Assembly: GCA_021234155.1 (NCBI GenBank)
Contig: JAJEKV010000063.1
Coordinates: 6,941,710-7,005,709 of the forward strand
Reading direction: 5' to 3'
DNA: 64,000 nucleotides
From: Isoetes taiwanensis
Lineage: Eukaryota; Streptophyta; Lycopodiopsida; Isoetales; Isoetaceae
The position numbers were made by a program, and so were the translations under genes. Shown here one piece after another: positions 55,728 to 64,000 of this stretch (its first letter is position 1; the number at the start of each line of letters is the position of its first letter). The notes beneath the pieces are model-generated. The model did not search any database. It was not told the origin of the DNA and saw nothing but the letters and a program-made list of their open reading frames with translations.

Positions 55728-56144
55728 CGATTGATTGCAAAAAGAACATGCTTGCCTCTTGGGGATTCTTAGTCACAAACATGCTGCTGTATAACTGCTG
55801 CATAAATCTTCCTTCTGTTGAGTAGATTCCTGTCAGGGGTCCTTCATGCAGCAAGGGCTTCTCCCCTTCTTGGTATATGAAAATCCGGAACATCTGCTCC
55901 ATTATTTCGCAGCTTCTGCACTCATTCCTTACTAATTTAAGCAAATCAACTACGGATGAATAATTTGAAAAGAAGAATTGCATGGAATGATGAGAACCCA
56001 CTTGACAAAAACAGAGGCATTCTTGAATGTCGGATAGTAAAGTTGTGGTGCAAGGGAGGAAGATCCAGATTCAATAATGCGTTTGGCCCATCTTAGTTTT
56101 TCTTCAGTTTTAAGACGCCAATCCAGTTTTCCAACTTCTTGCAA
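55728..56144 (-). pseudogene. GT47 (exostosin-family) glycosyltransferase fragment
   Basis: Two exons joined in frame across an 86-bp intron (56001-55916): KLDWRLKTEEKLRWAKR...YYPTFKNASVFV and then KSCEIMEQMFRIFIYQEGEK, PLLHEGPLTGIYSTEGRFMQ, FVTKNPQEASMFFL. This is the N-terminal part of plant GT47 exostosin-like enzymes (MEK.FK(V/I)Y.Y.EGE.P..H.GP...IY..EGRF). These are Golgi type II proteins that build wall polysaccharides. The homology ends at MFFL where PFS should follow. The donor-binding C-terminal half is missing. A further upstream exon (56150-56275) is possible but its phase is unresolved. Confidence 0.7.
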
Positions 56145-56639
56145 TCATCTCTGAGTGGCATGAAATTGAAGATTGGACAATTTTTTTTCCACCATAAAGC
56201 ATCCGAGCTAGACAGACGTACACGTGAAGATTTAGATGCTTGAAGATTATCCTCGTGGACCAAGGTTAAGTTCACGTCTTCAACGGCGTTCGTGGCAGAG
56301 GCGATGTTAAGCTCAACCAGATGCTTCCGAGCTCAATGCGGTGCTTTCATGGCGTGGACGGCTTTGCCCTCCAATAAGGAAGAAAGGTTTTTAGAATCGA
56401 CCGTCCGTCGGGTAAGGCAATCATAGCCGCCGATTTAGGGCGTGATTCAACACCGCATAACATTATAATATAGGATGTGCATTAACGGGAGTGATGTTCG
56501 TGTAGCACTGTGCAAGCGAGTTGGAGCTTCACCTATATCCACACGACAAGGCTCCTAAGTCAACACCATTGCCTCCAATGCCGCTAGCGAGGTAATGAGG
56601 ATGCCGACGAGAAGATAAAAAGAAATATCGGACTCTTTT

Positions 56640-57584
56640 ACAGGCAAACCAAGATTCAAATGGGCGGCAATGGAAGGAGATCTTGTATTGAAATGCCGGT
56701 TGAAAACCTCCTATGCCTACCATATTGTTTTTTTTACCGGTGCCGACCGATGGTTGTGTTCGGATTTCTTTTCTATTTGGGACGGCTTCTCGTGTTGCTC
56801 TTATGCAAGGCAAAAAGAGCGTGGCTTTCGAAAAGTTCGAGGTAAAGTGTGCCGCTTTCGAGGGCTGTTCTTTGAAACGCTTGATAAGATGGCCAATCCA
56901 AGTGCCGATGGGTTTGAGGACGAGCCGAAGCGTAGAGAATGTTGACCCCGATCCAGCTCAACCCGACATCGGTATCACCCAAAACACGATCTATCAAAGT
57001 TGGGTTCCATTTTGGAAAACCTCGATGCTAAGTCCTACTGAAGAGAGAATGCAAGAAACAAAGCGCTTTGCTTGAAGAGACGGAAAAAGGTATAGAAGCC
57101 ACGGAGCCCACTTTCCAAAAATTGCATGCACTTAATGAGAAGCTTGATGGGTACATGCCTTTCTTGACAAAGCTTAACATAAGTTTGAATCGTGGGCGTA
57201 GAACACATGGAAAGCAGACCCAAAGCACATGGAAGGCGGAACAAAGACATGGTCATTGACCAAGATGAGGTTCTTGGGTCACAGGGAGCATCGGTACACA
57301 AAGAAGAAGCGAAGCTCTATCATCCACCTCAGAATGCTACTGCTGCGGAGCTACTGCAAAACGAACTTATAGGCGGGAGCAGTGCAGTGGACAGTGAAGA
57401 ATGGGAGCCTGATTCACATCTGCAGCGCATCACAAACGCCATGGGTGTTCAGATTCCAGAGGTCACAGGTTATTCAGAGATGGACACAACACAAGCTATG
57501 AAATTGGGTAGAGAGCATGTCCATCGCATGGCCAATGAAATGGGTGTGATACCTGATCAAGTATCTGAAACACAATCAGAATAA
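56640..57584 (+). pseudogene. Broken acidic/coiled-coil ORF E, unknown
   Basis: Protein-like stretches run through three frames: MANPSADGFEDEPKRRE, DPDPAQPDIGITQN...WVPFWKTSML, LEETEKGIEATEPTFQKLHA...KLDGYMPFL, then DMVIDQDEVLGSQGASVHKE to QVSETQSE and TAA at 57582. The last part repeats (I/M)(T/A)N(A/E)MGV.(I)P. Two frameshifts are needed. Family not recognised. It could be a further element gene because it sits beside C4. Confidence 0.4.
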
Positions 57585-58107
57585 TTATCTCCTTCAATCA
57601 GTAATTATGTTGTATATTACTTCCTTCAATGAAAACTTTTGTTTCGAAAACTTTGGTTTTGTCTTTACCCATATCTTTTACCATATGTTAAATGCTAAAA
57701 ATAATCGCATCGATCCTCCTCAGTAACAATTACATGGCTTTAAATACTGAATTTTGTGTGATATCCTTGCTCCTCGGTACCTTCTTTTAACACAATGCTC
57801 TCATATGGTTTTAATAAAAGGCACATTCTTTCGTCTCCTTTCAGCTGCGAAACATCGCGTTCGCGCTTCTTGCGAGAAGTTTTCACACTCCCTCCTACTA
57901 CGTTATACTCGCGGTGAACCTTTGCATTAGCAGTAAAAACTATATTTCCGAATAAGACTGAAGCATTTGCAGAATTTGTGCAAAAAAACGCCAACTTTTA
58001 CTCAATTGGTAGTAGTTTTTGCACTATATGGCAACCCGCTAACCTATTTCATGCTAAACGAGAATTCCAAATTTCTCTAATTAATGAATTCGTGCTTAAA
58101 TGTAAAG

Positions 58108-58452
58108 ATGCCTCAGGACATGGTAGACAACTTGCGCGCAGGAGACATTATTGTTTGGAATGATTTCTGGCAAGACCTTCTGCAAGTTGACAAGAGCAGA
58201 GGGGGGCTGAAGGATGATGAATCTTCAATGTGCAAGAAGGTCTTCGAGCTCTACCATTTTAATGGGATTGCAAAAACGGTTGTCAATGCATCTGCAGTGG
58301 ATGATGTGATACAACAGAGGCCAAGACTGACAAGGCTAAGGGTTTCTGTTCAGTGGACTCCAGATTCAATGCTCCTAGAAAGTGCCGAATCAGCTAAGGA
58401 TGGGAAATCATCTTCATGGAGAAAGAACCGCACAACATGCTCCTCTTGTTGA
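58108..58452 (+). CDS. Gene C4, distant relative of C1-C3, 114 aa
   Basis: From ATG 58108: MPQDMVDNLRAGDIIVWNDF, then a middle without similarity, and RPRLTRLRVSVQWTPDSMLL, which aligns with CRKLTRVKVHIYWLPDQEIY of C2. An in-frame ATG also exists at 58084. No CCAATAATTC/TATAAAA promoter like that of C1-C3 is present. The similarity is short, so family membership is tentative. Confidence 0.4.
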   Translation: MPQDMVDNLRAGDIIVWNDFWQDLLQVDKSRGGLKDDESSMCKKVFELYHFNGIAKTVVNASAVDDVIQQRPRLTRLRVSVQWTPDSMLLESAESAKDGKSSSWRKNRTTCSSC

Positions 58453-59329
58453 TTTGATTGAGCGAGGTTGGTCTGGTGATGCACCTAGCATTGTATGAAC
58501 TCTGGAATTTTGTTTTTTCATTTTGTTATTTCTGTAATACAACATAAAGAAGGGTTGGGGCTGTACTTTTGTTCGATCGCTCATACAAATATGGTGGCTG
58601 GTTGTCACTCTGTTTTTTCCTTCCGGAAATGCTTGCTACTGACCCTCTAACTCATTTTTGTGGTTGTAGGAAAAGATGCGAGAGAACTTCGATTGTGTGC
58701 TTGGTCGAGTTTGGCCGCCTTTTGCTGGCCCCTTTTCGATGCCTCTCCTTCATAACAGGTGAATCCTTTCTTTCTTTTTATCCGTTTCTTTTTTTTTTTC
58801 CCTCTGAGTTCAATTCTTTTCGATTACCTTATCTATTTTGCAGAGAGCTCCTTTAGAAGGATGTGTAATTTTTGGCATTTTTTTGCGCTTTAAGTATCTT
58901 CATTAATTGGGGAAGGAGTTGATGCTGGTGCAGCAGAGTATCGCATATGCTTTTCTTATTTCTGTCTCAACCAAGATCCGGCAAAGAGATCAGACTGCCT
59001 TATTGTTTATGGGTTATGAAAGTGATTATTTTTGAAATTTACTAAGAAAACTCAGCGACTTTTTTTTTTTTTTTGAATCGGTGAAATTTCTTATCTTAGA
59101 AATGAAGCACATTTATCTGGAAAAAAAAGCTAAAGAAAACATGAACTAGTTTGCTCAACTCAAGTGAAACAAAACTAAAGCAAATGTAAACCAGTTTGCT
59201 TAAATAAAATGTGAGGTTGAATTTGATTGCAATTTCAAATTATTATGCCTTTGTGGAATTGTTTGGGTTCGATTCCCGAAAGGCTTTTTAGAAATAAATA
59301 AGATGAATCAAGAGCACGATTTATGAAGT
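58453..59329. other. Intergenic, no gene recognised
   Basis: T-rich then A-rich sequence with homopolymer runs (T at 59060). No domain seen. Confidence 0.5.
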
Positions 59330-59600
59330 TTTTAATTTATGTAGCCACGTGTCAATATTCTAGTTAAAATAAATAATGTTTTTTTTTAAAGCCACACGTA
59401 CATATTTCATTGGCTAAAATAATGCTTTTTTTATTAGTTAAAATAACGCTTTTTATTTAAAAAGCATGCCACGTATTTATATGTCATTGGTTACGTGTTT
59501 AAAAAGTATGCCACGTGTCGATATTTGATTAGTTAAAATATTTTTTTTATTTAAAAAGTATGCCACGTATCAATATTTCATTCGCTAAAAGGCAATTAAA
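59330..59600. repeat. ~65-bp degenerate repeat with ACGTGT/ACGTAT motifs
   Basis: Four to five units of the kind AAAAAGTATGCCACGTGTCG followed by ATATTTCATTAGTTAAAATA. Confidence 0.75.
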
Positions 59601-60340
59601 AACAACACCTTGTTTTTCCTATATGTTATTATAATGCTCTTTTACATGTCCTTATTTTAGATATAATGCTTTTTTACATGTTCTTATTTTAGAACAACAA
59701 TACTTAATAGCACTAAAAACAATAGATAAATTTCAATAACACGTGTCGTTCTCTTATAAATAACATGTGCTTTTTTTTAAAAACCATTGTTGTAAGTTAG
59801 TTTTTCACGTATAGCAATATTTAAATATACGTGTCTTATTTTAAGGAAAAACAATACATGGCTCCTTAAAAAAACAACAGTCAAGAAAAAAAAACCACAC
59901 GTCGAAAAAGTTCGGTAAAAACAACACTGAAAAAAAAGGACACGTTGACAAAAAAACAAAAAGTGCCAGAAAAACCACCGTGGAATTTTTTGCCAAAAAA
60001 CCACTGTCTCTTTGTGCAAATCCGGATAAACGGGCCACGTGGACTTTTGGGGCCATTTTGGTGTTGTTTTTGGCATAAAACAACACTTCCGTACAGGTAA
60101 AAAACAACTGTGGACCAAAAATCGGGGTCAGTAATTGTTCACTTGCACATGCATGATTTGTTCCTCTCAGTCGTGCCTTTCCCGTGGTCTTTTCAGTTGT
60201 AGTTTGTTCGATTGCCCAATTTATTTCCCTCGCCTTTCCATTTCGAAGTGGTTTTCTTTCTCCATCCATTTCATTTGCTTTGCTTTCCTTTTTTGCTCTA
60301 AGATTCTTGATGTATGTATAGGTTGGTAAGTGCATGCTAA
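59601..60340. other. A-rich then T-rich intergenic DNA
   Basis: 59840-60120 is full of AAAACAAC/AAAACCAC runs. Open frames here are composition artefacts. Confidence 0.5.
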
Positions 60341-61490
60341 TTTCTCATATGTTCTCAATTGTTCTTTTGGATGCCCTTCTGAGGGTCCATACTCTCTCTT
60401 TTATCATTGATTCTTAGTTTCTCATGAATGCCTTCGAGGGCTTTATTTGCATTTGTGGCCTTAGCTCTTTTGTCCCAATTTGCTCTGTTCCTCCATTCCT
60501 AATCTCTTATTCCATCCATTTCATTATAATCTCCCATTCCTCTCTTTTTTCATCTTGCATTTTTGTCCCTTTCCTCTTTATTTGATAATTTTATCTCTTG
60601 AAACGTCTTTGCCCTCGTCAACCAAATTTGCAAGTTGGTCACCGAGTTGTTCTCTGAACTCTGCTTCTTCCGACGATGTTATCTATCACCCTTTAAGCTC
60701 CTGGGATTCTTTGTTCTGGTCTCCATCTTTCTCTTACCATGATGGGTTCTTTGGTCCAGTCCTCTAGATTGTTCTTGAGTCTCAAGATCCCTATCGTTGT
60801 TTCTACATTTGGAAATTCGCTTGGATCTATTATGCATGTGGGTATACATTCATGAATTTTTAGTCCTTCATATCTATTGTTGTTGTTTCTACGTTTGAAA
60901 ATTCGCTTGGAACTGTTATACATGTGGGTACACATTCATGAATTTTAGTCCTTGATATTTATTGTTGTTGCTCTATTTATTCTTTTACTCCATATATGTT
61001 CTCATATATCCTTAGTGGTTCTCATGGATGCCCTTATGAGGGCCTGTACTCACTCTTGTCATAGATTCTTAGTGTCTTGTTAGTGCCTTTGAGGGCCTCT
61101 GGTTATTTCCATTTTGTATCCTTGGCCACTTTGTCTCGTTTTGCTTTGTTTCTCTATGCTTGTTCCCTTTTTCTATCCATTTCATTCTGGTCTCCTGTTT
61201 GTCTTTTTCGCCCTATGTTTATTCCCTTTCTCTCATCTTTGCCCTGCTATTGTCTTGATTTCCTCCTTTGTATGCCCCTTCATTTGACGTAGTTCTTCTT
61301 GCCTTGTTGGTCCAATCGTCATGCCTTTTCTGTGTTGACCCCTTATGAACTAGAAGAGTTGTTTGATGTTCCCTTTTTCCCCCGACATTCTCCCTTTTGG
61401 CCTGCATTTTAAATTTCAAAACGTGGTTGCATCATCGCACATTCGGGCATGTTGTAGTGGAGCCTGTGCTAAGTTGTCTTGCTTTCTTAT
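60340..61490. repeat. T-rich repeat region with ~650-bp and ~90-bp duplications
   Basis: GGATGCCCTTCTGAGGG...TTCTTAGTTTCTCATGAATGCC at 60370 recurs in altered form at 61027. A ~90-bp tandem (AAATTCGCTTGGATCTATTA, ACATTCATGAATTTTTAGTC) spans 60790-60965. Confidence 0.7.
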
Positions 61491-63030
61491 ATGGTCTTTG
61501 TTCTTGTTTCAGGTTGCACTCAATTTTCTTCAGTCATTCCTCATCTTGGCATTGACCCCGTCCTCGATGACTCTGTGGCATCATCTACTAGTATTCCCAA
61601 TTGCAGAATTGTTTTGTCACCGTATGAAACTTTTGTATTCTTGTATCTCGGGGTCCTTATTGTCTTGTTCCTGTGGGTTATGTTGTTTATACTTTTGATA
61701 GTTTGCTTGGACTAGTTATGCATGTAGGGTATATGTTTAGGTTTTTTGTCCTTGTTTATCGTAGTGTTTTTTCATTATAGTATTCACTCTAGTTTGATGC
61801 TAATACGTTGCTTCTTCAATTTTGGTTCCACGTGCTCTTTTTAGCTTATTAACTATGTCCAATCTTCATGTCTTCTCTTTTTATACATTCCATGGTGCAT
61901 GGTTTTGATCTTTCTTATTTATTATTATGGGGTTTGCATTGTCTTCATGGAAGTTTGCTTGAGTCCATTCTGCATGAATGATATAGGTTAGGTATTTATG
62001 TTCTTACTTCCATAGCATCTTGTCCTTAGGTATTCTCTATAGTTTGTTGGTACGTTGGTTCTACTGTTTTGATTTCATGTGCTTTGGTGGTGGCCACAGT
62101 TGTTTGTGTTCGATTTTTATGCCTTCTTTGCCTTATGCAGTCAAGTTGTCTCAGGGTTTATTGGGCCCCTTCCCCTCTATTTGCATTGGCTTCTCGCCTC
62201 ATCTCATGACAATTACATTTTTCCTGGCAGTGCGCCTTACAGTCTCTCGTGGTCTCAATCTATGGTATTTGTTCTTGTTTTAGGTTGCACTCAGTTTTCT
62301 TCATCCATTCCTTTTCTTGGCATTGATCCCATCCTCGCTGACTCTGTGGCATCGTCTACCGGTGTTCTCAATTGCATAATTGTTCCGTCACCTTATGAAA
62401 CCTTTTTTGTTCTTGTGTCTCGGGGTCCACATCGTCTTGTTCCCATAGGTTATGTTGCTTCTATTTTTGCAAGTTTGTTTGAACTGGTTATGCATGTAGC
62501 GTGTCTGTTTAGGTTTTAGTCCTTGTTTGTTGTAGTGTTTTGTCATTATCGTATTCACTGTAGTTCACTGCTGGTACGTTGATTCTTGAATTTTAGTTTC
62601 AAGTGCTCTTTGTTAGCTTGTTGACTATGTCCGGTCTTGATGTCTTCTCTTTTTATGCATTCCATGGTGCGTAGTTTTGGTCTTTTTTATTATGGGGTTT
62701 GCATTGTCTTCATGAAAGTTCGCTTGAGTCTGTTCTGCATAAATAATATAAGTTAGGTATGTTTGTTCTTACTTCCATAGCGTCTCGTCGTTAGGTATTC
62801 TCTGTAATTTGTTGGTACGTTGGTTCTACAATTTGATTTCATGTGCTTTGATGGTGGCCATAGATCTTGTTTGTGTTCGTTTTTCATGCCTTCTTTGCCT
62901 TATGCAGTCTAGTTGTCTCATAATTTCTTGAGCCCCTTCCCCTCTACTTGTCGTGGCATCCCACCTCATCTCATGATCGTTACACTTTCCTAGCAGTGTG
63001 CCTTACAATCTCTCGTGGTCTCAATCTATG
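61491..63030. repeat. ~770-bp tandem duplication, two units
   Basis: Units start TATGGT.TTTGTTCTTGTTT near 61491 and 62262 and end CTCGTGGTCTCAATCTATG. They share CTCTGTGGCATC.TCTAC, TGGTTCTAC..TTTGATTTCA and CCTTATGCAGTC. Divergence is roughly 12-15% by eye, so the duplication is not recent. No coding potential recognised. Confidence 0.85.
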
Positions 63031-63084
63031 ATGGGGTTTGAGGGAGGTTCCTCTTTGTGTCGGACGTTGATATTTGTGCATAGG

Positions 63085-63148
63085 ACCTTTCCCTAGAATG
63101 CAATGGTTCTCTTCTTATATAGAAGAGAACCATCATTCTAGGGAAAGG
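63085..63148. repeat. 27-bp foldback
   Basis: CCTTTCCCTAGAATG-CA-ATGGTTCTCTTC pairs with its inverse across a 7-nt TTATATA loop, with only a 2-nt bulge. The inner 12 bp also occur in the repeat copy at 20121. Confidence 0.9.
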
Positions 63149-63312
63149 GACACCAGTTTTGGCGCTAGCTCTGCTTTTGGATCCAAGCTTTCTTGGGCAC
63201 AAAGCCTGCTATAGCGCAGGCTTTCTTTGGCCTTTTCTTCCATAAAAGCCTTGTGTCTTCCTACATTCCTCATCGGCGTTTCCTCTGAGTTGAATCTTGT
63301 TGTTGTACGGAG
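63101..63312 (+). repeat. Dispersed ~195-bp repeat, copy 2
   Basis: Matches 20121-20312. The second stem AAAGCCTGC/GCAGGCTTT is perfect here, while copy 1 has GTAGGCTTT. Confidence 0.85.
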
Positions 63313-63439
63313 TTCCCCCCCTCCCACCTCTTACTCTCCTATATGGGTTTTACTTTTTGTTCAGTGTTGGCCGATGGGCTTTTGGATTTTTCCCAGCGTA
63401 GCATCTGGCGCTTCTGGAGGGCACCAAGGGGAGGCCCCC

Positions 63440-63870
63440 CTGGGTCGGGCCTATATTTTTCTTATCTTGGCGTAGCCCCGTGGCTTCCGAGGATCATTAT
63501 GGATCATCTCTTCAATTTTTGATATTATGCTCTTGTATTTCTATTCCGACTTTATAGTTTGCTGACTCTTGGCCCGTGGATGGCTTCTAACACATTTGAT
63601 GATCGCATACGGTTCGGTCTTGCAGTTTGGAGCTCTCATGTGCATGAAGCTGCTTTTTATATGCCTCTGGGTCGAGCCTATATTTTTCTATCTCGGCGTA
63701 GCCTCGTGGTTTCCATGCGTCTTTTCCATTTTGATATTGTGCTCTTGTATTTCTAGTCCCACTTTGTAGCTTGCTTACTCTTGGCCGTAGACGGCTCCTA
63801 ACACAGTTGACAATCACATGTGGTTTGGTCTTGCAGTTTGGAGCTCTCTGATATGCATGTGGCTGTTTTT
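63440..63870. repeat. ~225-bp tandem duplication
   Basis: CTGGGTCG.GCCTATATTTTTC at 63444 and 63667, and CTTGCAGTTTGGAGCTCTC at 63621 and 63831, define two units. Confidence 0.8.
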
Positions 63871-64000
63871 ATACAAGTGGCCAGGTGGGACGCATGGGCG
63901 GTATCTTAGCGGGGCGGATTTGACTCACTACTTGGATGGGTGGCGCGACCTGACTTTTGCAGTTGTTGCAGTTTGGGAGCATTACAGTACAACAGCCTTC

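Noticed and set aside
1-64000. tRNA or rRNA genes
   Set aside because: I found no cloverleaf or rRNA segment; the only tRNA-related signal is the PBS at 16946.

Overview
The window comes from a land-plant nuclear genome. The evidence is a seven-exon plant acid invertase with the classic 9-nt mini-exon, spliced fragments of SMC6 and of a GT47 (exostosin) glycosyltransferase, an LTR followed by an initiator-Met tRNA primer-binding site, and AT-rich repeat-dominated DNA between genes. I cannot name the species. The repeat content and the DUF7869-type transposons make me lean towards a seed-free plant such as a fern, but that is a guess.

Layout. 1-8.4 kb: a cell-wall-type invertase on the minus strand (3269-6650), flanked by a 322-bp MITE (2094-2415) and two hairpin-forming retroposon 3' ends with TTCTA tails. 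8.4-13 kb: a tandemly duplicated AGATTC-rich block, the second copy split by a 1.8-kb composite insertion. 13-20.3 kb: an LTR (15364-16942) with a polypurine tract on its left and a PBS on its right, then a TATA-driven miniature histone H3-like ORF (17456-17695) and a LINE-type ORF1 (18403-20161). 20.3-26.7 kb: decayed T-rich repeats, a second MITE of the same family (24595-24915) and a 19-bp minisatellite. 26.8-41.4 kb: an ~825-bp tandem array and a second minisatellite, interrupted by an 11.5-kb transposon, E1 (28382-39906), with clear terminal inverted repeats. 43.9-52.3 kb: a related, older element, E2, in the opposite orientation. 53.8-58.5 kb: a shortened but in-frame SMC6-like gene, a GT47 fragment and broken ORFs. 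58.5-64 kb: T-rich tandem duplications and a 27-bp foldback.

The central result is the pair E1/E2. Each carries two divergently transcribed multi-exon genes. Gene T encodes a DUF8039-like N-terminal domain, a Cys-rich middle and a DUF7869-like DDE-type catalytic region (LDN..NKN...GHTH.DID). Gene A contains a segment laid out like the ParB/sulfiredoxin fold (helix, then YI(I/V)xGNHS). Each element has its own family of 24-bp perfect palindromes clustered in the introns of these genes (CAAATGGCGCCA plus its inverse in E1; GCAAGATCGCGG plus its inverse in E2). A family of ~75-aa genes (C1-C3) with a conserved CCAATAATTC/TATAAAA promoter lies convergent to T. I propose, as inference, a transposon group that moves or segregates with a ParB-like protein and parS-like clustered sites.

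Most coding units in the elements are broken, so the element gene coordinates are envelopes, not exact CDS models. Exon joins for the invertase and the SMC6-like gene were checked by splice signals and reading phase.
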